DNA of 64,000 nucleotides. Source: Drosophila miranda (taxonomy: Eukaryota; Arthropoda; Insecta; Diptera; Drosophilidae). Shown here in pieces: positions 34,901 to 45,929 of the stretch. Position 1 is the stretch's first letter. The number at the start of each line of letters is the position of its first letter. Below the pieces are notes generated by a model, which was not told where the DNA came from, searched no databases, and saw nothing but the letters and a program-made list of their open reading frames with translations. The DNA is taken from NCBI RefSeq assembly GCF_003369915.1, contig NC_046674.1:6758001-6822000 (forward strand), written 5' to 3'. A program made the position numbers and the translations under genes.

Positions 34901-36788
34901 CTCGATTTCATTCCGGTAATGGAAAACTGTTTTTTGAGGGATGGAGCCCCAGGTAGAGTGCCCCAATTTGAGAGTAGTTTCTTCTAGAGAGAGCGCGAGA
35001 GAGAGAGAGAGTGTAGAATGCGGTACACCTCTGCCCCTACCCCTACCCCTAGCCCCCACCTCTACCTCTGGTTTACCATTTGTTTGCGCCATTCCGAAGT
35101 TCACTTTATCGTATTCATCTGGATGGAATTTATTTGGCAAACACTTGGGGCTCTGCCATAACAAAACAAAAACTAGCTGTAGCTCCGGCTCCGGCTCTAG
35201 CTGTATCTGTATCTGTATCCGTATCTGTATCTGTCGTTGTGTCACCACTTTTGATAAGAATGCCACCAGATTAAGATGGAATTCCAAATAAAAGTGTGTT
35301 TGCGTCGTTCTTTTGTATTTCCACTTCTTTGCTCCTTCTTCTATTCAAAATCAAGACTCCACTACGCCACTCGAAGGTTAAGTTCATTCGATTTTGTGCA
35401 AGATTAAAGCACATTTTCCTCCAGATATGAATCATCGACGGATAGATGGTCACAGGGTGGACTGATGGGGAAACTTGGGCGAGAAACTGCTTGATGTTGG
35501 GCTTCTTTCCTTGTTTTCCACAAAGATGACTCTCTGAGAGTCTTGCCTTACATATTTCCGTATAAAGAACAAGCCAGAGATATCTCTATCAACTTTCAAA
35601 GACTCTTTTAATGCGGTTCCTAAATTATTGAGTTTCTTCCGATTCCTGACCTATATAATCTCCAAACCCCCACGCAAAAAAACACTTAGTTCAGACGCCA
35701 AACGACGCTAACATTGAACGACAAAGAGTGTGTGCGAGAGAGACAGGAAATCAGTCAGAACGTGTCGTCGGACTGCAAATTGATCCGATCTGATCCAGAT
35801 TCGGCAGTCTTGTAGATATCGTCATTCTCTATGATTGTGCGTATTTTCAAAATTGTGCTTTAATAGTGCTCTGAGATCTGTGGATGCCACAGGCTTACGT
35901 CCTTTGCGGGGGGGGGCGTAGGGGGACGGATGGACGGACATGACTCAATCGACTCGGCTATTGATGCTGATCAAGAACGCTTTCTTCTGGGCTCGTCCTC
36001 CACTTTCGCCACAAGTCGAACATACCCTCAAACTTATTTTGATTATCGGGTACAAAAAATACGCACACACATACAAATACAGACTTTACGCCGCCTTTTT
36101 GAATTATCAATGAAATTTCGAAACGAAAACCAAAACAAAACCCAAAGAGAATCAAACATTAAAGCAAAAGAAATAAAGAGCGATATACCGACTATCAGAT
36201 ACCCCTATATCGCTATTCAGATCTGAACGGAGTTCAATCAGAAGAATATATAATCAGTATCATCCAGGATTCAATCAGTATCAATTCAGGATGATCTGCC
36301 AATGAGGAAGGAAGTTCCGAATGTTCCAAATATTGGATGCCACAGATGATATTCAATGTTGCGTATATACCCCCACAAGAAGCGCAACATGTGGTTGAGC
36401 GAGAGAAGCAAGCAAGAGGCCAGAGAACAGAGAGCTCTCCCTCTCCCTCTCCCTCTCCCTCTGGGGGAGAAATCGCGAATGGAAATAGTTTCAGACGCGT
36501 CATAAGATCGCAAGCTATGCCGCAGCTATGTATAGGCACATGATGCTGCCACTGTGACGTAGATCGGGGCGCATTTGTTCTGTTTTTTAAGAAATCTCTC
36601 ATCTCATCGATGACTTAACAAAAACAAATGTATTGATATCCATTTAAACGAGTGAATCACCCTCATTATTGCCCCGAAATAGGCATTTTTTTATGAACTA
36701 ATTTCAGCATTATTCACTCACCCAAAACACCGTCCAGTCCAATCCAGAACACAACGAGGCAACAAAAAATAGTGCTAAACTTGGCCAT
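25958..36788 (-). CDS. cmpy: crimpy, CRIM1-like transmembrane protein, 2 coding exons
   Basis: Exon 1 (36722-36788) encodes ATG plus 21 codons of a signal peptide (MAKFSTIFCCLVVFWIGLDG). Its terminal G joins exon 2 (25958-27375) to make Ala and continue IPILEIDTNKCQSC. The total is 494 residues. The ectodomain has a Cys-rich IGFBP/VWC-like part (residues 33-70, ending GSCCSRYQC), a CXXC-rich segment, then a classic VWC module (GDIWMENNGCTTCECD ... EGDCCPVCP). A long Ser/Thr/Glu-rich stalk follows, then a membrane helix near 424-446 (AVVVGFVVFFVCVFAIFYF) and a 48-residue cytosolic tail. CRIM1 and fly Crimpy bind BMPs; Crimpy restrains the BMP Gbb in motor neurons. The 9.3-kb intron contains an antisense DUF1091 gene and repeat copies. 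Linkage of exon 1 is inferred from phase and signal-peptide logic. Confidence 0.85.
27705..27900 (+). mobile_element. dispersed repeat copy A (AGAAGGAAGCGTTTCCGA core)
   Basis: Carries CAGAAGGAAGCGTTTCCGAT then CAGCATCAAAAGCCGAGTCGAT, GTCTGTCCGTCC, and GCGCCCTCTGGCGGAGG. The segment corresponding to CCCCATAAAGTATA is deleted here relative to copy B. The layout resembles the dipteran mini-me type retroposon or a Helitron-like fragment; the family name is inference. Confidence 0.6.
28843..28880 (+). repeat. (AAAAC)n microsatellite
   Basis: At least seven near-perfect CAAAA units. A shorter run of related units is at 28605-28660. Confidence 0.9.
31040..31240. repeat. AT-rich low-complexity block
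   Basis: Over 90% A+T with TAATA/AAATA motifs in the cmpy intron. No longer period was resolved. Confidence 0.6.
32640..33741 (+). CDS. DUF1091-family secreted protein, nested in cmpy intron
   Basis: Exons 32640-32717, 32836-33165 and 33583-33741, all phase 0, give 188 residues. The N-terminus (FLLGLLVFSAAVAVLLEPLLA) is a signal peptide. The body fits the DUF1091 pattern of many small Drosophila secreted proteins: FEIRWRTINC, KVRVDACHLVGFRSKNRIL followed by LQSGNYPKACPL, NVNYTSTHF, and a final aliphatic strand. Four or more conserved cysteines are present. Relatives are largely uncharacterised, some being tissue-specific in chemosensory or reproductive tissue. The gene runs antisense to its host. 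The first donor GTACGT is inferred. AATAAA at 33932-33937 suits its 3' end. Confidence 0.82.
33932..33937 (+). terminator. polyadenylation signal of the nested DUF1091 gene
   Basis: AATAAA 190 nt past the TAG stop. Confidence 0.45.
34005..34274 (-). CDS. candidate small ORF, 89 residues, unknown
   Basis: An ATG-initiated minus-strand ORF with a non-repetitive, charged product beginning MCRRYSCAEPC and containing FREHLQQTHRLAHG and RYIKTYLKDYLHRFGHDEDG. The Cys pair followed by H-x4-H recalls a loose zinc-finger arrangement, but spacing does not fit a standard C2H2. It lies in the cmpy intron on the cmpy strand, with no clear splice partner. No family is recognised; it may be a small gene, an exon, or chance. 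Confidence 0.25.
   Translation of the reverse strand: MCRRYSCAEPCKVENFQKFEKSLHFPSFREHLQQTHRLAHGVVGARVSRRHDGNSDEMPRVRYIKTYLKDYLHRFGHDEDGLCTRNFME
35194..35236 (+). repeat. (TGTATC)n hexanucleotide repeat
   Basis: Six units of TGTATC with one CCGTATC variant. It abuts GGCTCC repeats at 35180-35195. Confidence 0.8.
35755..36000 (-). mobile_element. dispersed repeat copy D
   Basis: Inverted relative to copy A. Shares TTGATCCGATCTGATCCAGA with copy C, then ACGGATGGACGGACATGACT, AATCGACTCGGCTATTGATG and CTGATCAAGAACGCTTTC. A G-rich run (35909-35917) interrupts it. It is diverged and rearranged. Confidence 0.5.
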
Positions 36789-37086
36789 TTCACACGTGAA
36801 CAAAATATATATTGTATAGCCACAGTATACCGCACTATTATGTTCGAATCAAAACTTTCGATTGTTTGTTGTCGCTTAAGACACGCTTTAAGCCGCACTG
36901 AAACTCTGAAAATAAACAAAAGTATCACAGAAATTAGAAGAACGTTTTATGGGACTGCTGAAAATGTGATTCATGTCATACCACAAAAAAATATTAAGAA
37001 AAGCCAACCGGCTGGCAGAACTGCGCGAAAACGACTGGGTTTTGGGGTTATATTGATTCCGAGCCCTTATCTGCATTATCCTACAA
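36789..37086 (-). promoter_or_regulatory. probable cmpy upstream region
   Basis: Upstream of the cmpy start codon, containing a CACGTG E-box at 36792-36797 just outside the ATG and AT-rich DNA beyond. The transcription start was not placed. Confidence 0.35.
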
Positions 37087-37396
37087 TACACACTACTGGC
37101 CAACAAAATAAGTACATCGGTGTTGTGCTAATTTTTTATGGAATAGCTCGAATTTTTGTAAATTTATGGATGTTATAGTCTTGCCAACTTTTGATGAATG
37201 GGCTTTTTTTAGGTCTGGCCAAAATAAAATTTAAAGGATTTGATAGGGAAACAAATTCTATACAGAATACTAGTATAAGATTACAAATAATAAGTGAAAA
37301 GTGGTCCAGAAGTGAAATAATGTTGATATGCTTTTGGTTTTTCGCTTTGTAGAAATCTCATAAGCGTGTACTTATTATTTTGCCCAGTAGTGTATG
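37087..37396. mobile_element. MITE-like element with ~26-bp terminal inverted repeats
   Basis: The left end CACTACTGGCCAACAAAATA with AGTACA and the right end (reverse complement) CACTACTGGGCAAAATAATA with AGTACA are inverted repeats about 305 bp apart, flanked by TA dinucleotides. There is no transposase ORF. Consistent with a non-autonomous Tc1/mariner-class element; the parent family was not identified. Confidence 0.7.
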
Positions 37397-38890
37397 AATG
37401 CACAAGTTTAAAACACCAGTGGCTTCTCAGCAACATTAGTCATGCCTGAAATCTGTTTAACTTCAGTTCCAATCGGGGGCCTCTCCACCCTTGCCTTTCT
37501 TTCAAGAACACATATTTTTGGGCCTCAGATACAGATACGCGAATACATATATCATTTTATGAACCCACCGAGTGCCGAGTACATTCTGATTAAAAGACAC
37601 AAGACGGACACACGCCTTTCCCACCTTTTCTATTGTTGTGTGGTTACCGTATACCCTATAGAATATGTAGATTAAAAGGGTATATGGGAGGTGACAGTAT
37701 TCTAGATAAAGATGAGCAATCAAGTTTGAAGTCTCTGTATTCTTGTCATATACACTGCATCCACTGTGAATCTATAGCATAGTTATAGCGAAGATAGCAT
37801 ATCACGGGTATCACCATTGTCGTTATGCATCCAATTCGATTTGGCGACCGATAAGTGCCAAAACTGATATCTCCCCACCGACAAACACACCCACATGCAC
37901 ATGCACACAGTACTAAGTAAAGTAAACCCAGACATGGACAGGGACAAGTATTTCTTTTTCTTGGGGAGGGGGGCTTACTTTGAAAGTACAAAATGAAAAT
38001 ATTACATAGGTCGAGTGCAAGTACCAAGGCCAATAATATACACAGTTTTTTCCCTTATTTGGCAGAAAAGAGTGCACACAGACGGACAGAGGAGCAGAGG
38101 TGGTGCATATTTTTTTTGTTTATGTAAGTAGTACAGTACTCCTCGAAGGTTCCACACATTACATCACACTTTCCGGGGTGCCGTGCGCCTGCGCCTCCGT
38201 CTCCGCCTCCGCCTCCTGCTGCAGTGCAGGCGCATGTGCCGCGGCCTATCAATGAAATGCCATATAAGGAAATAACCATAAGCGACCATAACAGGCAACA
38301 TTTCACAAGAAATTGCGCAGAGATTGGTTTGGTTAAAAACAAAACAAAAACAAAAAACAAGAAAAAAATAATAATAATTCCCAGAGAATCGGAAAATTAG
38401 GTCGCCTGGCCTACGCAGATTATATACCTATATATGTACGAGACCACTACATATGTAGGACAGAGACAGGCAGAAAAACAATCAATGTACAGATTTACTC
38501 GCTTTTTATGCCCGTACCGTACCGTACCGTACCTTTATTTATTTGCAAAGAGTTCAACTGATCCAAAAATAAAACGTCATTGTATTAATGTATTTTTTCT
38601 TCAATTGCCTTTTTTTTGTTTGTCCATGTTTTTTTTTTGAGTTTTTTTTAATGTTTTTTTATGGCTTTGGCCTGCTCTGCTCTGTATTTTGTTTTGTTTC
38701 GCTTGCCGTCTAATGATACTATTTCGTTTATTCAATTCCGTTTTTTGAGTTTTTATTCGGGGCCACGCGCAGACACAACCGGCTTCAATGGATTTTCACA
38801 GCAAACTGTGTCTGAAGACCCCACGCGCCAAACGGCAAAAGCTTTTTGCAATAAATGGCGCTTGGCGCTCTCTCTACATAGCTTTATATA

Positions 38891-38926
<36 letters not shown>

Positions 38927-39504
38927 CTGATTCTCTTCTTCTTCTTCTTCGCTGTGATCTTGTTTTTGTTTTGATAAATAAACGTTGGTTAGTGCGTAAT
39001 TGCCTGGTAGGCTTGTATTTTGGGTCACAAAATACCAGCATTTATTATCTGCACCTGCAATGCTTGCTTCGCATAGTACGTTTGTGTTTTCTTTTGTTTA
39101 CGTATACTTAATACAACAAAAAACTTTAAATTCAAATTACCTACATATCGATTGTCATCTATCGGTATATCAACTGTTATCGACATGGATGTGCTGCCAG
39201 ACTGGCGGAAAAAGAAGCAGGCACATGTTTTTTTTACAAGGCTGGCATCATTTCGTTTAATCCAAAAATACATGTAGAACTCATGTAGAAAGCATGTAGG
39301 AACGTCGAGTTCGTGTAAATATCAACAGATGGCGCCTCTGCCCTTTAGAATGTAGCAAATCTATTTTTGCCTTCGGATTTTACAACTTTCTTGTTTGTCT
39401 TTAAAAATAATTCAATAATTCAGAAAAACTTGTAGAGATTTGATTCATTTATCGTATGCTTGTATTTTTATAGCCCATACTCAAAGACTTTAGGGATATA
39501 TTAG
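37397..39504. other. non-coding region with microsatellites
   Basis: No gene supported. Contains a (CCGTA)n run (38511-38533), poly-T tracts (38610-38660), a CT tract (38892-38922), and a short GCCTCC/CGTCTC repeat at 38190-38215. Confidence 0.55.
38892..38922. repeat. (CT)n microsatellite
   Basis: Fifteen CT dinucleotides, followed by CTTCTT units. Confidence 0.9.
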
Positions 39505-39945
39505 TTGTGTGGTGGAAGTGGATGGATGTAAAAGCCAGCAGGAAGCGTTTCCGACCCCATAAAGTATACATATTCTTGATCATCAATAGCACAGTCGATA
39601 AACATAGCTATGTCTGTCCATCCGGCCATCTTGATGATTACATGAACAACATCTCAAAGACTTCAAGAGCCAGAAACCAAATTTGGTGAACAGACTACTG
39701 TGATTTCACACTGAATCAATTTTGTTCTCAAAGTTTGGCCACGCCCCCTACTGCCCCCACAAAGGACGAAAATCGGTGGCACTATTGTCGAAGATACGAG
39801 AAACCCGGACAATCAGGCATAGCAGCATTCTTTAAAAAGAATGCTAGAAAACTCTTCTGGAAACGAGTCAATTTTATGGGAAAGGAGCGGGAACGTGTTG
39901 AGCCGCGGCAAGGGTCGCGGCTCTACTTTTATACCCGGTAATCAG
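39505..39945 (+). mobile_element. dispersed repeat copy B, most complete
   Basis: Runs from GTGGTGGAAGTGGATGGATG through GGAAGCGTTTCCGACCCCAT, AAAGTATACATATTCTTGAT and GTCTGTCCATCC. A unique 200-bp middle includes GGCCACGCCCCCTACTGCCC. It ends near CTTTTATACCCGGTAATCAG. About 440 bp and no ORF of its own. The core plus GTCT/GTCC microsatellite matches the mini-me description; assignment is inferred. Confidence 0.65.
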
Positions 39946-40194
39946 TCATGAGCTTATGATTTATGTAACTTATAAAATATATTTTATACGTAATTATATG
40001 TAAGCGCCGGCATTGGTATCTGCCGATGGCTGTTCGCAAAAGAGACAAATTGATTGCTTGTTTAATGCAGAGATGGGTGACTTTTGGTAGGACAGCCTTG
40101 TCATGAGAGAGGGAAAAAACATAGCTAGAAAGAGAGAAACCATGACCGCTAGTGATGTTCTAATTGTTAATTGTTGCACTTCGTTTGTACTCTT

Positions 40195-40458
40195 TGATCA
40201 GAATTTTAGAGTTTTTCCCCACCACCGCACACTCTCCTCCGCTAGGGGCGCACACTGCACGAAGAAGAGTGTGCGTGTGAGAGAGAGCGAGAGTGAATGA
40301 GTAAGCGCGTGGCTGAGGGGTGGCGTGGTCACTGCAAATCGATTTGTTCCTTCGGGCTCTAATAATGATCCGATCTGATCCAGATTTGGCTTGATGCTGA
40401 TCAAGAATATGCCTACTTTATGGTGTGGGAAACGCTTCCCAAACGCCTGTAACCACAA
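40195..40458 (-). mobile_element. dispersed repeat copy C
   Basis: Inverted copy: the minus strand reads GGAAGCGTTTCCCACACCAT, AAAGTAGGCATATTCTTGAT, CAGCATCAAGCC, then GCGGAGGAGAGTGTGCGGTG. Shares the AGCGGAGG block with copy A and TGATCCGATCTGATCCAGAT with copy D. Confidence 0.65.
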
Positions 40459-40826
40459 AAATTACATAGCTTTAAGCTCTTCGAGTATCAGGTATATTTT
40501 AAGTAATTTATTGAATACCATTATGGGTTCTTTCAAAACTGCTCTTAGAATTTTTGGATCCCTAGCGAAACGATACCCAAATATTCGATGTGGAAGAATC
40601 AACTCCTTCGCATGGTATTAGCTTGCATTTAATTGATATTTCATCCTACATCTCGCAGCGCCGCTGACATGTTGACATTTTCCCGGCCTGGCCTGGCCTG
40701 GCCAGCGCCGCCTTGGGGGTTTCTGTACGGCGGGGCCTGCTGGCTGGGGAGGGGGCTTCTACTGTCACTGGGTGTACGTACGAGTGACTGGTGGGCTCTC
40801 TTCCCTCGAACACCAACCGGCATTGG

Positions 40827-40851
40827 TAATTAGCACGCGCGCTGCTAATTA
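40827..40851. promoter_or_regulatory. 25-bp palindrome of two homeodomain sites
   Basis: Perfect inverted arms TAATTAGCA and TGCTAATTA around a CGCGCGC spacer. TAATTA is the core site of Antennapedia/Engrailed-class homeodomains, so two factors could bind face to face. Function inferred. Confidence 0.4.
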
Positions 40852-42841
40852 ACACTTTCTGGAGAGGCACCTCTCCGCGTGTGTGTCTGGTGTGGTGTGT
40901 CTGGTGTGGCTGTGGTTGTGCCCCTTGCAATTCCCCGATGACTGCAAATTGCACGCGTGGCACCACCGCTGGACCGCTGCGCGCTGCATAGCTCCTGGGT
41001 TTGTGCGCCTCAAAGCGAAAATGCCGCCGCACATGTAAACCCAAAAATGGTCAAGTTGTGCCTGTTTTTTGTTTTTGTTTTTGTTTTGTTTTTTGGCTGC
41101 TGCCTAGTTGTCCGATTTTGGTGTCCTGGTGGGTACTCCTCCTCCTCCTCCACTGCAGCTCCTGCAGCTACAGAGCGTGAAATTTTAATTGTGCCTTTCG
41201 GGGCGTTGTCGTTGCCGGTCGATCGGTGGCCGCCTCGACCCGAAATAAAGATCTCTGTGGCGGCGCACACAGCTCATCCACCAGGGCAGGTCTTCCTGCC
41301 GCCGGCCGCCCCTCTCCACCCGACTGATGGTGCCCCCAAAAGTTGTTCATGCCAAAAAGGTGCAAAAGGCCAAATAGTATTCTGTAGTTTATGTTGTTAC
41401 ATGCCTCGTTGTTGCCGCTGTCGCTGCCGCTGCCGCTGTGTGTCGTTTTGGATCGGACAAAAATGTCCGATGGAATTTGGTGCCACAACTGTTGAGCTTC
41501 TCTATTATGCTCTGCCTCTGCCCCTGGCCCTCTGTTTGGAGATTTCCCTTACGAGTATCTGCACCTGATGTCATCTATGGCCACTGCAGCCAGCAGCCGG
41601 CAGCAGCAGCACCACAAGATGATCATCAAAGCAGCTTTAGGGTTATTTCTTTCCACCATCTGTGGCTCTGTGGCTCTGTGGCTGTGTGGCTGTTTGGCTC
41701 TGTTGCTGCTTTGTTGCTGTTAATGGTTGCTGCGGGCCAAATCAATTCCAGGCCCAACATGTAAGCCTTGTCTGCCGCTGCCGCTGCCGCTGCCGCACTC
41801 TTGGCCATTTTATTGGTTGACAATAAAAGTGAGCCAAGTGTCTGTCTGTCTGCATTCCTCCCTCCTCCTGGCCAATGCATAATAATTATAATCCATTTAA
41901 TTTTTTCAGACTCTTGCCCTGGCAATTCCATCGATCATTTGGCAGCGCTCAGAGGCTAGCAATGGGGTCACGTGTGTGCGCTGACCCCTTGGCTTTGGCT
42001 TTGGCTGGAGTTTTCCTTTTTGCATTGTATGTACGTCAGTCAGTCCGGCAGGCAGGCAGGCAGGCAGGCTGGCTGGCAGAAAATGCCAAATATCTAATAC
42101 GCTTCCACCAAAATGATCAAATTCATGGAATTTTCGCATAAAGCCAGCCCGAGACCAGGTCGTATCTTCTGCTGCTCTTCTCCTCTTCCAACCCTGCCCT
42201 GCTCCACCAAAACATTTCTTCTCCTTTGCGTAAAGCAAACAAAAAACGACGACGCGACAGGTGAATCGGCCGCCCGTTGACTCTGCCCCATACGGGGATA
42301 TTGGACAGACGGACGGACGGACGGACGGAGAGACGGTCAAGTCGAGCCGTATGCCACGACGACGCGACGTTCCGTTCCATACTTGATTTCGGTTATGGGC
42401 CGCAGACGAATCTCCCCGAACCGACATTCGACTGGGTCTTGGGGCTCTGCCCCACTGCCTCTGCCACTGCTGGCTGTGGCTGTGGCATCTTTTTTTGGTG
42501 TTCACATGTGCCAAATGATGTCGATGGCAGCGGGCGAGGCAAATCGATGGTACAGTGGTCTCGCTTCGATTGAATTGGACTCACATTCATGTATTGCTGG
42601 GAAAAGAATGTTCTTGCCCCACTGTGTGTCTTCGACTCCTGCCTGCGTCACCCACTTTGCTGGTCCATGGTGGATCTTCGGATGACTCTTTGGATGGCTG
42701 CTGCATCATCTAACGCAGCGGCGGCTGCCAAGATCGATCGTCCGCTGCCTTTTGCCTTCAGACTGCTTCCAGCTACAGCTCCAGCTCCAGCGTTGTCGTT
42801 TCGATCGATCGTCGATGGTTTTGGGTCTCCCAGGCTGTGGC

Positions 42842-42908
42842 CTCCCATACCCATACCCATACCCATCTCCATCGCCATCGCCATCGCCATCGCCATCTCC
42901 ATCTCCGA
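42842..42908 (+). repeat. CCATAC / CCATCG hexanucleotide tract
   Basis: About eleven hexanucleotide units, switching from CCATAC to CCATCG/CCATCT. Confidence 0.85.
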
Positions 42909-43606
42909 CTGGGGACTGGGCTGTGACCGACCATTACCTGGCTTTTGGTCAATTGATGACCAGTTCGATTAGTTGTTGTTGCTGCTGCCTCGCTTGCCTC
43001 TCGGTTACAGCCTTTTAGTCTTTACACCTCCTTTTATTATTTTCCTATTTTTCGCCAACTGCTGTTGTGTTGTTGTGTTTCCATGTATTTAAATTGCCAA
43101 CATAAATTTTATTCGCAATATTTGCTTTAATGAAGTTTTTTTCTTCTTTTTTTTTCTTTTTTTTTTCTTCGTGGCTGATTTTGTTTTTCTTTTCTTTGGA
43201 TTTTGGGATGCTGCAATTGCGAATCATAAAATTGTAAATTGGTGAAAATTGTGCACAATTTGTTAGCTCAGAAATGCATAGACGAACGCGTAGAGATTCG
43301 CCCATTTGATGCCCTCAAACAGATGGACTTCTGCTCAATTGTTAACCCCAAGAAGGCCAGCCATAGTTTGATGGGATTTTAATATCCATAGCTGGTTTAA
43401 AAAGCCCAGATAAAGAAGAACAGCAGGCACTTGACGGTAAACAGCTGATGCGCTAATCAAAGCTTTATTCTTCTTCGCTCCGAGAAACCCCAAAGGTTTT
43501 TCGGAACCAAAACCCATACAATGTCGAAAAACCGGCCCTTAAACACGGAATTCCCCTAACCTTTTGCATAGGTTTTATTTTTTTAAATTTAAAGTTAAAT
43601 ATTTTA

Positions 43607-43945
43607 TTATTTTATCCACAAATAAATTTAAAAAAATGTCATAAATAAATAAAAATAGAAAAATTCCATAATAAATATTTAAATTTAAATATGTTACCAT
43701 TTTATCCACAAATAAATTTAAAAATATGTCATAAATAAATAAAAATAGAAAAATTCCATAATAAATATTTAAATATAAATATTTTACCATTTTACCCACA
43801 AATAAATTGTAAAAGAATTTCATAAAAATATAAAAATTCTATAATAAATATTTAAATTTAAATATTTTACCATTTTACCCACAAATAAATTAAAAAAATT
43901 GCATGAAAATAGAAAAATTCCATAATAAATTCGTGAAAAATAAAT
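43607..43945. repeat. AT-rich tandem repeat, 90-bp unit, about 4 copies
   Basis: CCACAAATAAATT recurs at 43617, 43707, 43797 and 43879 (spacing 90, 90, 82). The rest of each unit is also conserved: AAATTCCATAATAAATATTT and TTACCATTTTA. Because 90 is divisible by three, the minus strand shows a 30-residue repeated ORF that is probably a by-product. Confidence 0.85.
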
Positions 43946-45270
43946 GCTTTTTGGTAAATAATTTTTGATGAACTGCAGAAGGGGTTCAGGCTAGTTATCT
44001 AGTGACTGTACCCCATTGTAAATGGATATGTAAGATGTTTGTATGGGCATTCCCTCATTTCTTTTATAAGAATGTCTAGCACACCTGTCACGCGTCATTT
44101 AGCAGCGCCCCTCGGTCAGCCTCTGCTTGGCTTCCTTATAAATACTATACTTAAATCGTATTGGCCAAAACCTAAAGGTGTGGTTTTTAAATTGAAACTC
44201 TAAAAGAGTGGCAGATATTTCCCAATTTTCGTATATTTTTTCAACTTTTATTGGTTTTTGGTTTTTTTTTTGTACTCCTCTTTTTTCTTGTTGGCTGCCG
44301 TCAAGGGGTTAAATAAACCGCAAAATGTGAGACACACAAAGACAGGGCAAGAGGGAGAGGGAGATAGAGAGACGCCATTTGTGAAGGCACCTCCCTCCCC
44401 CCGCCCCCGTCCCCGACGATCCTCCCCAACCATTGGGGGTTTCATCACGTAAGACTAATTAACAGCAAAATACACCCAGCGCACTTGTTTGTGGAACTCT
44501 CCATCTCCACATCTCCATAGTATATCTGTGGCCTTACACCCATCCCCCCATCCTCCCATCCTCCCATCCTCCCATCCTCCCATCCTCCCATCCTCCCCCC
44601 CCCTGCCTTAAGCAACCACAGTCATAATTAACTTGCTGGCTGCCTGCAAATTTTTAGTGGTTTTCTGTGCTCTGTGCTCGGTGCTCGGTGCTCTGTTGTG
44701 TGCCGTGTGCTGTGCTTTTCTCTCGTTCGACCTCTGTTGGTGAAAAATTTAATTTTCAATAAATCACCTCTGGAACGAACGCTCTGATCTAGTAGAAGCA
44801 GCGGTGGGTCCGATCGGTTGGAGGTCCATAGAATACATATATTTATAAGGAAGAGAGGCTGGTGGGCGGGGGGAGGAGGAGCGGTGGGGAGAGCGAACCT
44901 GTGCTATTAGCATTATGATTCCACTCCTCCCCAATACTCCCCCCAGTACACAAATCATGGAAAATGTTTATAATATATGACATGTTCTATGCCAACAATT
45001 CTACAGTTCTAATTATCCAACGTAAGACCTTATCGACCCCCCCACCCCCACCCCCACACACACTCACACATGTACGGCTTACACCCACAAAAGGCAAATA
45101 CCCTTCAGAGAACGGGGGTATACAGAGTCCAGTTGATCGTTTAAGCGGGCTTAAGAGGGTCCCAAGAATGGAAAGACCTTTAGAAAAGTGTAAGGCAATA
45201 CAATCGTAGAAAGAATTATTACTTTCGGGTTGAATATCCTCGCAGAAACACAACCATATTTAACAAAAAT
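43946..45270. other. non-coding region with minisatellite
   Basis: No gene. Includes the CATCCTCC array, CCCCAC runs (45040-45062) and a TGCTCGG repeat near 44670. Confidence 0.5.
44540..44602 (+). repeat. CATCCTCC octanucleotide minisatellite
   Basis: Six or seven tandem CATCCTCC units ending in a C homopolymer. Confidence 0.9.
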
Positions 45271-45929
45271 ATTTGGCTTTAAATTACAAAAAAAATTTAA
45301 TAAAATATAACCTAAATAAATGATTTAAAAAAGGCTTTTTAATACAGCCCACAAATAATCGAGATTTACAAAAATTTCAAAAAACCAAAATATTTCATCT
45401 GAATAATAAAATATATTAAATATTTTAAATTTATTTAAATATGAAATATATTCATATATTTTCTTCTTTTTTTTTTTCTTTTCAAATTCTTTATAAATGA
45501 ACAAGAAAACGCTTTCTTTTTCTGCGAAGCTCCTGTATTTATAAAAATTTTCTTTGAAAATATACAATTTCGTGGGATTTATTCTCTTGTTGGGGCTTTC
45601 AGCGAATGCCGTCGTCTTGGTACCATTCCAGCCTGCTAAATAGCACTTTCTTTCGTTCATTCGATTTCCATTCATAGAGCCCGAAAAATTCCTAATTTTA
45701 TTGTGATTGGAAAAGCACTTGATTTGCAACTTAAATTACATTTTCGATTAATTTTCCCGTTCGGGCAACCGTTTTTAAAGAGCATCAAACGTTAATCCAG
45801 CCCATGGTCCGGATTCCTTTCCCGTTTTCCCAACTTCCAAGCCAAATTGTTTTCTCTTTTTTCTTAGAGGTTTTTTGTTTTTGTTTTGGTTTTTTTTTGT
45901 TCGCTTTTTTGTGGGTTGGTGGGGCCTTT

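Larger units (their letters stand above)
34275..36721 (-). other. cmpy intron, right part
   Basis: No gene seen. Holds CCCCTA (35036-35058) and TGTATC (35200-35235) microsatellites, a dispersed repeat copy, and a CTCCCT tract at 36437-36462. The exon 1 donor GTGAGTG begins at 36721. Confidence 0.55.
40459..43570. other. non-coding region, possible cis-regulatory DNA
   Basis: No gene supported. GC-richer than its flanks, with TAATTA sites, CTGTGG repeats (41660-41700), CAGG and GGAC tetranucleotide runs (42047-42075, 42309-42330) and a CCATAC/CCATCG hexanucleotide block. Confidence 0.5.

Noticed and set aside
42842..42908. Regularly spaced repeat, considered as CRISPR-like
   Set aside because: Units are contiguous hexanucleotides without spacers; eukaryotic microsatellite.
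43575..43823. 82-residue repeated hydrophobic ORF on minus
   Set aside because: Explained by a 90-bp AT tandem repeat being a multiple of three; no start context or homology.
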